DNA of 64,000 nucleotides from an uncultured Bacteroidota bacterium (GTDB lineage: Bacteria; Bacteroidota; Bacteroidia; Flavobacteriales; Flavobacteriaceae). The translations under genes and the position numbers were made by a program. Under the pieces are notes generated by a model, which saw only the letters and a program-made list of their open reading frames with translations, was not told where the DNA came from and did not search any database. The stretch lies in contig CACERG010000008.1 in the NCBI GenBank assembly GCA_902561795.1, positions 1 to 64,000 on the forward strand, in the 5' to 3' direction. How positions within the stretch are numbered: the stretch's first letter is position 1; each line of letters begins with the position of its first letter. Of the stretch, positions 32,425 to 44,364 are shown piece by piece.

Positions 32425-33357
32425 ATGAAAGTTACAGTTATAGGTGCAGGTAATGTAGGTGCATCCTGTGCAGAATACATTTCCCAGAATGAAATAGCTA
32501 GCAAAGTAGTAATCCTTGATATTAAAAAGGGGTTTGCTGAAGGTAAAGCTTTAGATCTTTATCAGACAGCTACTACACTTGGTTTCAATACATCAATTAA
32601 AGGAGTAACTAATGATTATTCTGAGACAAGTGGGAGTAATGTCGTAGTTATTACTTCTGGAGTCCCAAGAAAACCAGGGATGACTCGTGAAGAACTTATT
32701 GGAATAAACGCTGGGATTGTTCAAAAAGTTTCTGAAAATGTATTAAAGCACTCGCCTGACGCAATTATAGTAGTTGTATCTAATCCAATGGATACGATGA
32801 CTTATTTAGCTCTAAAAGCTACAGGTTTACCAAAAAATAGAATTATTGGAATGGGAGGGGCCTTAGATAGTTCACGTTTTAAAACCTACCTTTCCCTAGC
32901 TTTGAATAAACCTGCTAATGATATACAAGGAATAGTAATTGGTGGACACGGTGATACAACAATGATACCACTTCATAGACTAGCTACTTATAATGGTATC
33001 CCTGTTTCACAATTTTTAGAAGAAAAAGTTATTAAAAAAGTTGTGGCAGATACAATGGTTGGTGGTGCTACATTGACTAAATTATTGGGTACTTCGGCTT
33101 GGTATGCCCCTGGTGCCTCTGTTGCTTATCTTGTTGATAGTATTTTAAATGATTATAAAAAAATTATCCCGTGCTCAGTATTTTTGGATGGAGAATATAA
33201 TTTGAGTGATATATGTATTGGCGTTCCATGCATTATTGGTGCTAATGGTGTTGAATCAATTATAGACATTGAATTAAATCAATCTGAGGAAAATTTATTA
33301 AGCGAAAGTGCAATTAAAGTTAGGGAAATGAATACTGCTCTTTCAGATTTTCTTTGA
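32425..33357 (+). CDS. mdh: Malate dehydrogenase
   Basis: MKVTVIGAGNVGASCAEYI; ITSGVPRKPGMTREELIGINAGIV; VVSNPMDTMTYLAL. Confidence 0.95.
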   Translation: MKVTVIGAGNVGASCAEYISQNEIASKVVILDIKKGFAEGKALDLYQTATTLGFNTSIKGVTNDYSETSGSNVVVITSGVPRKPGMTREELIGINAGIVQKVSENVLKHSPDAIIVVVSNPMDTMTYLALKATGLPKNRIIGMGGALDSSRFKTYLSLALNKPANDIQGIVIGGHGDTTMIPLHRLATYNGIPVSQFLEEKVIKKVVADTMVGGATLTKLLGTSAWYAPGASVAYLVDSILNDYKKIIPCSVFLDGEYNLSDICIGVPCIIGANGVESIIDIELNQSEENLLSESAIKVREMNTALSDFL

Positions 33358-33395
33358 AAAGAAGAATAAATTAATTTGATATTAATTATTATGAG

Positions 33396-33426
33396 TTGTC
33401 AGATCATAGGTTTAATATTATATTTG
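33396..33426 (+). promoter_or_regulatory. Bacteroidota-type promoter for secDF
   Basis: TTG (33396-33398) ... 20 nt ... TATATTTG (33419-33426), matching TTG/TAnnTTTG. Confidence 0.6.
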
Positions 33427-33459
33427 CACGCCTTTATATTAAAACATTTATAATTACGT

Positions 33460-36423
33460 ATGCAAAACAATTCTCTAGTAAGAATATTCGGTATTTTATT
33501 TGCCCTTGTAAGTATCTATCAACTGTCATTCACATTTATTACAAGTAGCGTTGAGGGAAAAGCTGAAAACTTTTCTAAAGAACTTATTCCAAATAGCACT
33601 CCTAATTACTTAGAACTTCGTGATCAAAAAACTATTTCATACTTAGATTCAATTGGAAACAATTCTATATACGGATTTACAACATACAATGATGCTAAAG
33701 AAAAAGAACTAAATAAAGGTCTAGATCTCAAAGGAGGTATTAATGTTATATTGCAAATTTCTATAAGGGATATCCTTAGTGGTTTGGCTGAAAACTCAAA
33801 AAATCCAGTTTTTAATAAGGCATTAGATGAAGCAGATATTCTACAAAAATCATCTGATGAACCCTATGTTGACTCTTTTTTTAAATCTTTCGACTTAGTA
33901 AAAAGTGATGAAAAATTAGCATCACCAAACATTTTTGCTAATCGTACACTTAGTGATGAGATCAATTTTGAAATGAATGATCAAGAAACACAGATTATTA
34001 TCAGAAAAAAGATAGACGAATCTATCGTCTCAGCTTTTGAAGTGTTAAGAAAAAGAATCGATAAGTTTGGAGTAAGTCAGCCGAATATCCAAAGACTTGG
34101 TAGTTCAGGACGAATTTTGGTCGAGTTACCTGGAGTTAAAGATGTAGATAGAGTACAATATCTTCTTCAAAGTACAGCACAACTTGAATTTTGGGAAACA
34201 TACAAAAACGATCAATTAGTTAATTTTTTAATTGAGGCAAATAATTTATTAGGTGAACAGCTGAAAAACAAGGAACTTATAAAAGATAGCACTGAGAGTT
34301 CCGAAACTTCAGAAATAGAAGAGCTTCTTGCAGATGTTGCTGCTCAAGACACAATAACAAGTTCTATTAATCCTATTCTAGATAAAGTTGTTGGACAAGG
34401 ATTCCAAGGGGGACCTGTTTTAGCTCAGTTTTCTTCAAGAGATAGAAATATTGTAACAAGTTATCTAGATAAACCGGAAGTAAGAAGACTTTTACCACCA
34501 GAATATCGCTATACTCGATTTGTTTGGGGAAAACCTATTCAAGATAGCGATGTAATTGAGCTATTTGCACTTAAATCCAATCGAACTAATACAGCACCAC
34601 TAAGCGGAGGTGTAGTAGTTGACGCTCTTCAAACATTTGATCAATTAGGTAATCCTGCAGTATCTATGCAAATGGATTCAAGAGGTGCCCGTATATGGGA
34701 AAATATGACTGGAAAGGCGTATAATCAAGGAAGTAATATTGCAATAGTTTTAGATGAGATTGTTTATTCTGCTCCTGGAGTTTCAAGTGGAGCGATATCC
34801 GGTGGACGTTCTGAAATTACGGGAAATTTCACACTAAACGAGGCCACAGACCTAGCAAATGTTTTAAGGGCTGGAAAGTTACCAGCCTCAGCAAATATAA
34901 TTCAGTCTGAAATTGTTGGCCCCTCACTAGGAAAAGAGGCAGTTCAAGCTGGTATTTATTCCTTTCTAATTGCATTAATTATTGTTTTAATTTGGATGAT
35001 TTTTTATTATGGGAACTCTGGAATTTTTGCTGATATAGCATTATTACTTAATATCCTTCTAATTTTTGGAATATTAGCTGGTCTTGGAGCAGTACTAACT
35101 TTACCAGGAATTGCGGGCATAGTTCTTACTATAGGTATATCTGTAGATGCAAATGTTTTAATTTTTGAAAGAGTAAGAGAAGAACTAGATAAAGGGAAGG
35201 GAATTCGTAAATCAATTTCAGACGGTTTTAACAATGCTCTTTCTTCAATATTAGATGCAAATATTACAACCGGCTTAACAGCACTAATTTTATTTATTTT
35301 TGGTACTGGACCCATAAAGGGTTTTGCAACAACACTTCTTATAGGAATTGGAACTTCTTTATTTACAGCTATTTTCATTACAAGAATTCTTGTAGATTCG
35401 CGAAATGAGAAAGGCAAAAGAATATCCTTTTCTACAAAATTAACTAAGGGCTTACTGACAAAAATCAATATCTCATTTTTAAAAAGGAGAAAAATGGCTT
35501 ACATCTGTTCTTCCGTGCTAATTCTTGTCAGTTTATTTTCGCTTATTAAAAATGGTCTAAACCAGGGAGTTGATTTTGTAGGTGGAAGATCTTACACAGT
35601 AAGATTCGATAAACCCGTAAATCCCACAGAAATAAATTCTTTACTCAATAGTACATTTGGAAGCGCTGAGGTAAAAACTTTTGGAGAAGAAAATCAGCTA
35701 AAAATTACAACTAAATATAAAGTAGATAGAGAAGGTGTAACTGTTGATGAAGAAATTCAAAATATGCTTTATAAGGCGCTAATAGTATTTTTACCTCAAA
35801 GTATCTCTTATGACGAATTTGTAAAAGGTAGTTCTGAAAAAAATATTGGAATAATGTCTTCAATAAAAGTTGGGCCAACGATTGCAGACGACATAAAAAA
35901 TAATTCATTTTTAGCAATTTTGGGGTCATTAATCATCGTATTCCTTTACATTTTAATAAGATTCCGAAAGTGGCAATTTTCGTTAGGGGCAGTTACAGCA
36001 GTTTTTCACGATGTATTAATTGTTTTAGGAATTTTTTCTATGACATATACCTTTATGCCTTTCAGCATGGAGATTAATCAAGCATTTATTGCAGCCGTGT
36101 TAACTGTAATTGGTTATTCACTGAATGATACTGTGGTAGTATTTGATAGAATAAGAGAATTTATAGGTGAGAAGGGTAAAGTGAATTTTGATTTTACTGT
36201 GAATAGTGCTTTAAATAGTACACTTAGCAGAACTTTAAATACATCTTTAACTACCTTGCTAGTTCTAATTGCTATATTTATTTTTGGCGGAGAGTCGATA
36301 AGAGGATTTATGTTTGCACTAATTATAGGTGTTGTTGTTGGAACATATTCCTCTGTTTTTATTGCGACACCTGTCATGTTTGATACTCAAAACAAAGGAG
36401 CACTGCAAAAGGAAAAAAAATAG
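33460..36423 (+). CDS. secDF: Fused protein translocase subunit SecDF
   Basis: GLDLKGGINVILQ; DKFGVSQPNIQRLG; IVLTIGISVDANVLIFERVREEL; second half GVDFVGGRSYTVRF; TVIGYSLNDTVVVFDRIRE. Confidence 0.97.
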   Translation: MQNNSLVRIFGILFALVSIYQLSFTFITSSVEGKAENFSKELIPNSTPNYLELRDQKTISYLDSIGNNSIYGFTTYNDAKEKELNKGLDLKGGINVILQISIRDILSGLAENSKNPVFNKALDEADILQKSSDEPYVDSFFKSFDLVKSDEKLASPNIFANRTLSDEINFEMNDQETQIIIRKKIDESIVSAFEVLRKRIDKFGVSQPNIQRLGSSGRILVELPGVKDVDRVQYLLQSTAQLEFWETYKNDQLVNFLIEANNLLGEQLKNKELIKDSTESSETSEIEELLADVAAQDTITSSINPILDKVVGQGFQGGPVLAQFSSRDRNIVTSYLDKPEVRRLLPPEYRYTRFVWGKPIQDSDVIELFALKSNRTNTAPLSGGVVVDALQTFDQLGNPAVSMQMDSRGARIWENMTGKAYNQGSNIAIVLDEIVYSAPGVSSGAISGGRSEITGNFTLNEATDLANVLRAGKLPASANIIQSEIVGPSLGKEAVQAGIYSFLIALIIVLIWMIFYYGNSGIFADIALLLNILLIFGILAGLGAVLTLPGIAGIVLTIGISVDANVLIFERVREELDKGKGIRKSISDGFNNALSSILDANITTGLTALILFIFGTGPIKGFATTLLIGIGTSLFTAIFITRILVDSRNEKGKRISFSTKLTKGLLTKINISFLKRRKMAYICSSVLILVSLFSLIKNGLNQGVDFVGGRSYTVRFDKPVNPTEINSLLNSTFGSAEVKTFGEENQLKITTKYKVDREGVTVDEEIQNMLYKALIVFLPQSISYDEFVKGSSEKNIGIMSSIKVGPTIADDIKNNSFLAILGSLIIVFLYILIRFRKWQFSLGAVTAVFHDVLIVLGIFSMTYTFMPFSMEINQAFIAAVLTVIGYSLNDTVVVFDRIREFIGEKGKVNFDFTVNSALNSTLSRTLNTSLTTLLVLIAIFIFGGESIRGFMFALIIGVVVGTYSSVFIATPVMFDTQNKGALQKEKK

Positions 36424-36471
36424 TTGTAAAAATTAAACCTTTAATTTAGGCCGATTTACAAATAAATGTAT

Positions 36472-37299
36472 TTACTCTTTCATTAATTTTGATTGCCTAA
36501 AGATCAAGTAAAATCCAAAAATAATCAAAGGTATACTTAACCATTGACCTGTAGAAAATAAACCAAGGATGTCTTCTAAACCCCCTTGACTTTCTTTTAA
36601 ATATTCTATGAGAAATCGTATAGTAAACATGCCAACAAAAAATGATCCAATCAGATATCCTTGTCTATTTTTTTTATCAGAGTTGTATGTTTTTCTTAAA
36701 AATAAAAATAAAAAAAGATAACAAATTGATTCATAAATTTGAGCAGGATGCCTTGGAAGAGTCTCTCCTCTATTAAGGAATACAACTCCAAAATCTGTAT
36801 TACTATATTTCCCAACGATTTCTGAATTAAAAAAGTTTCCTAAGCGAACAAAACATGCACCAAGAGAAACGGGTATAGTTATTCTGTCTAATAGCCAGAG
36901 TAAAGAACGCTTCTTAAATTTTAATTGATAAAGATAAAGACCAATTAAGCTGCCAATGACAGCTCCGTGACTAGCTAGTCCTCTAAACCCAGTAAATTTA
37001 TAGCCATCTGATGTTTCTTTTATAGGTAACAAAATTTCAAGTAGGTGGTTACTGTAATAATCCCAACTATAAAAAAAGACGTCACCAAGTCGGGCACCCA
37101 AAAGAATTGATAGAACCATATATACAAATAGAGACTCCAAATATTCTTCAGACACATTTTCATTTACGAAGATTTTTTTCATTATATAATAGCCAAGACT
37201 AAATGCTACTATAAACATTAAGCTATAATAATGTATACCAAAATCCCCAATTTTAAATAGAGTTTCGCTTGGCGCCCATTCAATTTTTATTAGATGCAT
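36472..37299 (-). CDS. lgt: Prolipoprotein diacylglyceryl transferase
   Basis: GFRGLASHGAVIGSLIGLYLY; RLGNFFNSEIVGKYSNTDFGVVF; RHPAQIYES. Confidence 0.95.
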   Translation of the reverse strand: MHLIKIEWAPSETLFKIGDFGIHYYSLMFIVAFSLGYYIMKKIFVNENVSEEYLESLFVYMVLSILLGARLGDVFFYSWDYYSNHLLEILLPIKETSDGYKFTGFRGLASHGAVIGSLIGLYLYQLKFKKRSLLWLLDRITIPVSLGACFVRLGNFFNSEIVGKYSNTDFGVVFLNRGETLPRHPAQIYESICYLFLFLFLRKTYNSDKKNRQGYLIGSFFVGMFTIRFLIEYLKESQGGLEDILGLFSTGQWLSIPLIIFGFYLIFRQSKLMKE

Positions 37300-37354
37300 A
37301 CAAAAGTTTTACTTAGTAAATGTAAATAAATTCAAAAGTAAACTTAATAAATAA

Positions 37355-37579
37355 TTAGGGAATTGGATCATAACCCGAACCTCCCCACGGATGACAATTT
37401 ACTATTCTTTTAATTGACAAATAGATTCCCTTAAAAAGACCATATTTTTTTAGCGATTGAATAGCGTACTCTGAGCAAGTTGGCGTATATCTACAAGTTG
37501 CTGGAAATAAAGGCGAAATAATATTTTGATAGGTTTTAACTAGAAATACGAAAGGAAAAATAAGAATTTTTTTAAGCAT
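37355..37579 (-). CDS. yidD: Membrane protein insertion efficiency factor YidD
   Basis: [58 protein letters not shown]. Confidence 0.96.
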   Translation of the reverse strand: MLKKILIFPFVFLVKTYQNIISPLFPATCRYTPTCSEYAIQSLKKYGLFKGIYLSIKRIVNCHPWGGSGYDPIP

Positions 37580-37587
37580 TTTATAAG

Positions 37588-39066
37588 CTATTTTATTTCA
37601 TAGTTTGTACCATTTTCAGTATCATTTAATTCAACATTTAATTTACTTAAGGATTCTCTTATGAAATCTGAAATTTCAAAGTCTTTTTTAGCTCTCGCCT
37701 TATTTCTTATCTCCAAGAGTAAATTTAATAATTCTTTATTTTTCTCAAACTTTGGATCATTTTTTGAAGGTTTTGAGAGCCTAAAACCTAAAACATTGTA
37801 AATGAAATCGTGAAGAGATTTCTTAAGGATAACTAAATCAGAACTAGTAATACTTTTTTGTTTATTTACGACAGAATTTATAAATTTTACTGCGTCAAAA
37901 AGATGCCCTATTAATAGAGGACTATTAAAATCGTCATTCATTGATGAATAGCATTTTTCTCTCCATGATATGACATCAAAATCTGTAGTTGATGCTGATG
38001 GACTTAATTTTTCAATAGCTTCTATAGCACTGAGAAGACGAATATAGCCCTTTTCTGATGCTTCTAATGCTTCTTCACTTAAATCTACTACACTTCTATA
38101 ATGAGCTTGCAACATAAAAAATTTAATTACCATTGGTGAAAATTCTTTTTTAAAAAAAGTATTTTTACCATTAAATATCTCTTCTGGTAAAATATTGTTA
38201 CCAGTAGATTTAGCCATCTTTTTACCATTTAGAGTAAGCATATTTGCATGTAACCAATAATTTACCGGTGACTCTTTATTAATTCCTTCAGCTTGTGCAA
38301 TTTCGCACTCGTGATGTGGAAATTTAAGATCCATTCCACCCCCATGAATATCAAATTTTGTACCTAAATATTTTCTACTCATAGCTGTGCACTCGAGATG
38401 CCATCCTGGAAATCCGTCACTCCAAGGTGAAGGCCACCTCATAATATGTATTGGTTCAGCTTTTTTCCACAGCGCAAAATCTTGGGGATTTTTTTTATCA
38501 CTTTGGCCATCTAAGAGGCGTGAATTATGGACAAGTTCCTCAATATTTCGGCCACTTAGTTTACCATAAGTTAAATCTTTATTAAATCTTTTCACATCAA
38601 AATATACTGATCCATTTATTTCGTATGCATAGTTATTTTTGATAAGCTCTTTGATTATTTCAATTTGTTCTAAAATATGTCCACTCGCTGTCGGTTCTAT
38701 ACTTGGTGGTAAAGTGTTAAATAGATGCATTATTTTTCTGAAATCCAAAGTATAGCGTTGAACTATTTCCATTGGTTCAATTGATTCTAGGCGAGCTCTT
38801 TTTGAAATTCTATCTTCACCTTCGTCAGAATCATTTTCTAGGTGACCGACATCAGTTATATTTCTAACATATCTAACTTTATAACCTAGATGTGTAAGGT
38901 ATCGATATATTAAATCAAATGATATAAAGGTTCTACAATTCCCTAGATGGACATTACTGTAAACCGTTGGTCCGCAAACATACATACCAACTTTTTCGGG
39001 TAAAATAGATTTAAAGACTTCTTTTTTTCCACTCAAAGAATTGTAAACATGAAGTAAACTATTCAT
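37588..39066 (-). CDS. cysS: Cysteine--tRNA ligase
   Basis: [36 protein letters not shown]; likely start MNSLLHVYN at 39066, overlapping folE by 8 nt. Confidence 0.96.
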   Translation of the reverse strand: MNSLLHVYNSLSGKKEVFKSILPEKVGMYVCGPTVYSNVHLGNCRTFISFDLIYRYLTHLGYKVRYVRNITDVGHLENDSDEGEDRISKRARLESIEPMEIVQRYTLDFRKIMHLFNTLPPSIEPTASGHILEQIEIIKELIKNNYAYEINGSVYFDVKRFNKDLTYGKLSGRNIEELVHNSRLLDGQSDKKNPQDFALWKKAEPIHIMRWPSPWSDGFPGWHLECTAMSRKYLGTKFDIHGGGMDLKFPHHECEIAQAEGINKESPVNYWLHANMLTLNGKKMAKSTGNNILPEEIFNGKNTFFKKEFSPMVIKFFMLQAHYRSVVDLSEEALEASEKGYIRLLSAIEAIEKLSPSASTTDFDVISWREKCYSSMNDDFNSPLLIGHLFDAVKFINSVVNKQKSITSSDLVILKKSLHDFIYNVLGFRLSKPSKNDPKFEKNKELLNLLLEIRNKARAKKDFEISDFIRESLSKLNVELNDTENGTNYEIK

Positions 39067-39745
39067 TAAAATCAGTTTCAAGATTAATGTAATCTAAAAA
39101 CTCACGTTTTTTTTCTTTAGTTTTAAAAACTCCGCCAAACTCACTTGTCACTGTACTACTTACAACATCTCTAATTCCCCTTGAATTCACACATAAATGT
39201 TTTGCATCTACAACACAAGCTACATCTTCAGTTTTTAATACATTCTGCAGTTCCTTAACAATTTGTAGTGTTAAACGTTCCTGAACTTGTGGGCGTCTTG
39301 CGTAATAATCTACAATTCGATTCATTTTTGAAAGTCCAACAACAGTTCCTTTAGAAATGTACGCAATATGTGCTCTTCCAATAATCGGAAGTAAATGGTG
39401 CTCACATGTTGAGTAGACTATAATATTTTTCTCTACCAACATTTCACCATATTTATATGAGTTGTTAAATGTTGAGGATTTAGGCTTTCTATCTGGATGT
39501 AATCCACCAAAAATTTCTTTAACATACGCCTTGGCTACTCTTTTTGGTGTACCTTTGATGCTATCGTCAGTTAAATCCATTCCCAGTGTTTCGAGTATAG
39601 AGTAAACATGTTTTTGGATGATTAAAATTTTTTCTTCGTCTGTTTTTAAAAAAGCATCTTCCCTCAATGGTGTATTTACGTTTGAAGAGAAATGGTCTTC
39701 TGCAGAATCTTGTTGATTATCAGGAATTATTTTTTCAATTTTCAT
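39059..39745 (-). CDS. folE: GTP cyclohydrolase I
   Basis: [44 protein letters not shown]. Confidence 0.96.
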   Translation of the reverse strand: MKIEKIIPDNQQDSAEDHFSSNVNTPLREDAFLKTDEEKILIIQKHVYSILETLGMDLTDDSIKGTPKRVAKAYVKEIFGGLHPDRKPKSSTFNNSYKYGEMLVEKNIIVYSTCEHHLLPIIGRAHIAYISKGTVVGLSKMNRIVDYYARRPQVQERLTLQIVKELQNVLKTEDVACVVDAKHLCVNSRGIRDVVSSTVTSEFGGVFKTKEKKREFLDYINLETDFNE

Positions 39746-39761
39746 AAGCCTAAAATAGCTA

Positions 39762-39769
39762 CAAATATA
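39762..39769 (-). promoter_or_regulatory. -7 element upstream of folE
   Basis: Minus-strand TATATTTG, 16 nt upstream of folE ATG. Confidence 0.4.
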
Positions 39770-39803
39770 CTGAATTTAATAGGAAATCAGATTTTTAGTA
39801 AGA

Positions 39804-41318
39804 CTAGAATTTTATATTATAACTTAATGTAAGTACTGTGAATTTATTTTCTAAATCATATTTATCTGTCAACCCTGCTGAAAATAATTGTAGGTTCTGA
39901 TTTTGGGTTGACTGAACAAATGACATACTAAAATTACTTGATCCAAAATCAAATCCTATTCCAAAAGTTAATGAATTATCATTTTTAAAAATATCCCGTT
40001 TACTGTTTGATCTTTGATAATAGCCTGCTCTCAGACTAAGATCTTCTATCCTATATTCACCTCCAAATTTAATTGTATTAACAGATGTAAATGCCTGCTG
40101 AAAACTAGATGTTAAGCCATCTAGATATGAGCTAATTGATTCGGAATTCAGTGTAATATTTGATAAATTCTGGTAATTATATTCAATAGATAATAGACCT
40201 TTATTATCAAAAATATATGCAAAACTTATACTTGATTTCGCTGGGATTCTTAATTCATATGCACTAAATGAGTTTATTACATTAGGCTCAAGGATTTCTT
40301 TTACACGTATACCACTTTCAGATCTAAAGCTGCTGATTTTTTGTTGAGTCTCATCAGCAATATTTATCCATTGAGGGCTATCATAGCTAAGACCTAGCCT
40401 CAAATTATTAAACTTTAGGATTCCACCAAACTGTAAAGAGAAGCCTTGGCCTAGGCTTAATAAAGAATTTTCAAAATTTACATTACTTACTAATGAATTC
40501 GAATCATGGTCTTTTTCATAAAAATCTTGCAAATTACTAAATTCAATTCTGTGTTGATTGATATTAAATCCTAGGTGAAGAAAGTCTTTGTATAGTCCGC
40601 TGAAATTAAAACTTGTTTTCCTATGATAACCCTCATTAAATTGATTTAAAATATGATTAAATCTGTCAGAGTTGATATTTGACACATAAGATCTCTCCGA
40701 TAAATTATTTGTTATAGGATCAATTATATATGATTGGTATCCAAGGAAAGCTTGTTGAGCATCAAAACCTATCTCTTCACCCAAATAGCCATATATATCT
40801 GAAATGGTTTCATCATCATATATTTGAATATCTTCTAGTGCGACTCCATCAGCATAATAAAGGAAATAATCTGAAATGCTATTTTTTCCAGCTCCATTAA
40901 TAGAGCTTCTTTGATCAAAACTTGTTATCCTGTTAACACTTATAGAAGCAGTTATTCTTTTCCAAGAACTTTTCTCTTTAATATTATTAAAAACAAATGC
41001 AGCACCAAATTGATCAAAATAAAAATCTTCATCTTTAATAGTTCTTGGCTGACCTGAATAAATTCCTTTTACGTTTTTTGAATTATAATTTATTGAAGCT
41101 CCAATTTCATTATATAAAAAAACTGATGAGCCAGCTGGATTATTTGTTATTGAGGACAAGTCACCTCCTAGTGCACCAAAAGCTCCTGCCATAGATTTGT
41201 ATCTAGCCGAACCATTTAGAGATGAAGATGTAATATAATTTAAGTCGTTTAGGGTTTGTGAACTAATAAAATTCGAAATCAAAGCTGTAATGCCTATATA
41301 AAATAAGTTTCGCATCAA
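39804..41318 (-). CDS. Outer-membrane protein transport (OmpP1/FadL-like) barrel protein
   Basis: Signal peptide; SARYKSMAGAFGALGGDLSSITNNPAGSSVF; barrel-like C-terminus. Confidence 0.75.
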   Translation of the reverse strand: MMRNLFYIGITALISNFISSQTLNDLNYITSSSLNGSARYKSMAGAFGALGGDLSSITNNPAGSSVFLYNEIGASINYNSKNVKGIYSGQPRTIKDEDFYFDQFGAAFVFNNIKEKSSWKRITASISVNRITSFDQRSSINGAGKNSISDYFLYYADGVALEDIQIYDDETISDIYGYLGEEIGFDAQQAFLGYQSYIIDPITNNLSERSYVSNINSDRFNHILNQFNEGYHRKTSFNFSGLYKDFLHLGFNINQHRIEFSNLQDFYEKDHDSNSLVSNVNFENSLLSLGQGFSLQFGGILKFNNLRLGLSYDSPQWINIADETQQKISSFRSESGIRVKEILEPNVINSFSAYELRIPAKSSISFAYIFDNKGLLSIEYNYQNLSNITLNSESISSYLDGLTSSFQQAFTSVNTIKFGGEYRIEDLSLRAGYYQRSNSKRDIFKNDNSLTFGIGFDFGSSNFSMSFVQSTQNQNLQLFSAGLTDKYDLENKFTVLTLSYNIKF

Positions 41319-41336
41319 ATAATTTATTTTGAATCT

Positions 41337-42743
41337 TTAATGCGTATTTCCCCTTCCTCCAGATGAAGAACTTCTTCCTGAAGAGGATCTATTAACACCT
41401 CCAGAATTAAATGAGGAATTGCTTCTACTCAAATTATATGATCTGCTGAAAGAGTTATTATTAGAAGAATTTTTAGGTCTTACGATATTACTTCTTCTAA
41501 CATTAGTATTTTGAGCTTTAACATTACTTCTAGCGCCTCTGTAACTACCTTCTTGAACTCGTGTGTAGGATCTGTTTCCACTGCTCATATTACTCTGAAT
41601 TTGTCTAGCTTGAGGACTATTGAAAATGATAGAGGACTCTCTGTTAAAATTTCTTTCAACCATTCGATTTTCAGTTCGTAGTCTACCTGAGCCAATTGAT
41701 CTTTGGTTTGGTGTTTTTAAAATATTTGTATTCGCTTTCGAAAAGCTTGATGATCTGTTTCTATTAGCTAAATAATTTAAATTATTTGAATTTCTAATCG
41801 AGTTGAAATTATAACTTTGATTACTTCTTATTCGGTTTCTATCGTAACCCACAGAGGAGATTCTTCCAATTGAACCACTTCCTCTCCCAAGATTGAATCT
41901 AGTAATTATTTTTTCAACATTACGTGATTTGGAATTATCATTATTAGACTTATTAATTAAGCGTGAGTTTGAATTTCTATTAGATCTCTCGCCTCTTCCT
42001 GAATTAATTCTAGCTATTGTAGTTCTGTATGATCTAGAGCCACTTCTTCTAATATTATTTCCATAATAATCATTAAATCTATTATAATTATAATATCTAT
42101 TAAACCAATTATTTCTGTAGCCAAATCCAGAAGCAAATCCTAACCCATAGGGGTTATAAAAACCACCAAAGAAATTATATGGATTGTAAAAAGTATCATA
42201 TCCCCTCCATCTCCAGAAATCTGCATATCTACCATATGGACTCCACATTGGAAAATTTGACCACGGACTCATAAATCCATTAAATCCGAATTGGAAAGGG
42301 GAGTAAAAATTATTATTCCAAAAGGGTGAATAATTAAAAGCAAACCCAGACAACCCCCATAAAAAGTTTGGATTATTGTTAAATAAGATTATCTCTGTTT
42401 GTGATGGATTTCCACCCCAAGGAATTTGACTTTTGTTAAGTTCAATATCTGTTGCATCTATTTCATCAATAGAATTATAAGAATCAATGTCAGTAAAATA
42501 AGTTTCATTTGAAGTTGAACTTACATACCCATTTTTAGCAGCATCATTAAAATACTTTTTATAGTAATCATTATTTTCGTCTTTTTTCATCTCGCTTGAT
42601 CTTGCACTATTGTTTGATGCGTATATACCGTCATTATCAAAGTATGATGATCCTTGAAAGCTTCCACAACTGTATAAAAATAGGGTTAAAACGAGCAACA
42701 GTTGTTGACTATTCATTTTTGAAATCAAGTGAGATGTTTTCAT
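41337..42743 (-). CDS. Low-complexity lipoprotein: aromatic/Asn-rich centre, Ser/Arg/Asn-rich C-terminal half
   Basis: Lipobox FLYSCGS; FNYSPFWNNNFYSPFQFGFNGF...; NSNNNSFSRSYNLSRSNSSFNSGGVNRSSSGRSSSSGGRGNTH. Confidence 0.75.
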   Translation of the reverse strand: MKTSHLISKMNSQQLLLVLTLFLYSCGSFQGSSYFDNDGIYASNNSARSSEMKKDENNDYYKKYFNDAAKNGYVSSTSNETYFTDIDSYNSIDEIDATDIELNKSQIPWGGNPSQTEIILFNNNPNFLWGLSGFAFNYSPFWNNNFYSPFQFGFNGFMSPWSNFPMWSPYGRYADFWRWRGYDTFYNPYNFFGGFYNPYGLGFASGFGYRNNWFNRYYNYNRFNDYYGNNIRRSGSRSYRTTIARINSGRGERSNRNSNSRLINKSNNDNSKSRNVEKIITRFNLGRGSGSIGRISSVGYDRNRIRSNQSYNFNSIRNSNNLNYLANRNRSSSFSKANTNILKTPNQRSIGSGRLRTENRMVERNFNRESSIIFNSPQARQIQSNMSSGNRSYTRVQEGSYRGARSNVKAQNTNVRRSNIVRPKNSSNNNSFSRSYNLSRSNSSFNSGGVNRSSSGRSSSSGGRGNTH

Positions 42744-42777
42744 AACAATTCATTTTAAATATGTGCTACAAAAGACT

Positions 42778-42785
42778 TAGTTTTG
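42778..42785 (+). promoter_or_regulatory. -7 promoter element for proS
   Basis: TAGTTTTG (TAnnTTTG), 53 nt upstream of ATG 42839. Confidence 0.4.
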
Positions 42786-42838
42786 TATTACAATGTTACT
42801 ATATATTTAGTTATGTCAAATTCTATGCCAAAAAATTT

Positions 42839-44317
42839 ATGCCAAAGAAATTAACACCTAGGGATAAAGATTACTCAAAATGGTACAACGAGATTGTAAT
42901 TAATGCAGATCTTGCTGAAAACTCATCTGTAAGAGGATGTATGGTAATCAAACCCTATGGATATTCTATATGGGAAAAAATGCAGCATGAGTTAGATAAA
43001 ATTTTTAAAAAGACTGGCCACCAAAATGCATATTTCCCTCTTTTTGTTCCAAAAAGTTTATTTGAGGCGGAAGAAAAAAATGCAGAAGGATTTGCTAAGG
43101 AATGTGCTGTTGTTACTCACTACAGACTTAAAAATGATGAGAATAGCAAAGGTAAACTTATAGTTGACCCAAATGCGAAATTAGACGAAGAACTAGTAGT
43201 AAGACCTACAAGTGAGGCAGTAATATGGAATACATATAAATCATGGATTCAATCATATCGAGATTTACCCTTATTAATTAATCAGTGGGCCAATGTTGTG
43301 AGATGGGAAATGAGAACTAGACTCTTTTTAAGAACTTCTGAATTTTTATGGCAAGAAGGTCACACTGCTCATTCTACTAAAGAGGAGGCTTTAAAAGAGG
43401 CAAAATTGATGAATCAAGTGTATGCCGATTTTGTTGAAAATTTCATGGCCATCCCAGTAATTCAAGGCACAAAGTCAGTAAGCGAAAGATTTGCTGGTGC
43501 AGAGGAAACCTATTGTATTGAAGCCTTAATGCAGGACGGTAAAGCGCTTCAAGCTGGAACATCTCATTTTTTAGGTCAAAATTTTGCAAAAGCATTTGAT
43601 GTAAAATTCACGACAGATTCCGGTAAATTAGATTATGTTTGGGCAACTTCGTGGGGAGTATCAACAAGACTTATAGGTGCATTAATTATGACACACAGTG
43701 ATGACAAAGGTTTAGTTTTACCTCCTAATCTAGCACCTTATCAGGTGGTGATAATACCAATATATAAGGATTCGAATGAGTACAAATACGTAGAAAAAAT
43801 TGCTGAAGATTTACTGTCTGAATTACAAAGCCAAAATATAAGAGTAAAATATGATAATCGTGATAAGTTCAAGCCAGGCTTTAAATTTAATGAGTATGAG
43901 CTAAAAGGAGTCCCAATTAGGCTAGCTATTGGACCCAAAGATGTGAATGATGGTACTGTTGAAATTGTTAGACGAGATAATTTTTCAAAAGAAACCGTAA
44001 AACAAAATGAAATTATTAAAGAGATAAGAGCTTTATTGAATGAAATACAAAATACTCTTTATTTAAAGGCAAAAAGATTCCAAGAAGAAAACACTACATA
44101 CGTAGATAATTATGAGGATTTTAAAGAAACTTTAAATAATAAAGGAGGATTTATCGCAGCTCATTGGGATGGCACAAATTCTACAGAAGAAGCTATAAAA
44201 AAAGAAACAAAAGCGACCATTAGGTGCATACCCTTGGATTCGAAAGAGGAGAAGGGTTCTTGTATTTATTCAGGTAATCCATCAAACAAAAGAGTACTAT
44301 TTGCAAAGGCTTACTAA
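42839..44317 (+). CDS. proS: Proline--tRNA ligase
   Basis: [58 protein letters not shown]; chosen start downstream of ORF-track start because a promoter-like element lies between them. Confidence 0.95.
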   Translation: MPKKLTPRDKDYSKWYNEIVINADLAENSSVRGCMVIKPYGYSIWEKMQHELDKIFKKTGHQNAYFPLFVPKSLFEAEEKNAEGFAKECAVVTHYRLKNDENSKGKLIVDPNAKLDEELVVRPTSEAVIWNTYKSWIQSYRDLPLLINQWANVVRWEMRTRLFLRTSEFLWQEGHTAHSTKEEALKEAKLMNQVYADFVENFMAIPVIQGTKSVSERFAGAEETYCIEALMQDGKALQAGTSHFLGQNFAKAFDVKFTTDSGKLDYVWATSWGVSTRLIGALIMTHSDDKGLVLPPNLAPYQVVIIPIYKDSNEYKYVEKIAEDLLSELQSQNIRVKYDNRDKFKPGFKFNEYELKGVPIRLAIGPKDVNDGTVEIVRRDNFSKETVKQNEIIKEIRALLNEIQNTLYLKAKRFQEENTTYVDNYEDFKETLNNKGGFIAAHWDGTNSTEEAIKKETKATIRCIPLDSKEEKGSCIYSGNPSNKRVLFAKAY

Positions 44318-44364
44318 TTAAAACTAAATATTAGGATTTCCTACTTTAATGAATTTTAATGCCC

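Noticed and set aside
35007-35468. 153-aa minus ORF inside secDF
   Set aside because: Fully antisense to a conserved SecDF region; no start context or family resemblance.
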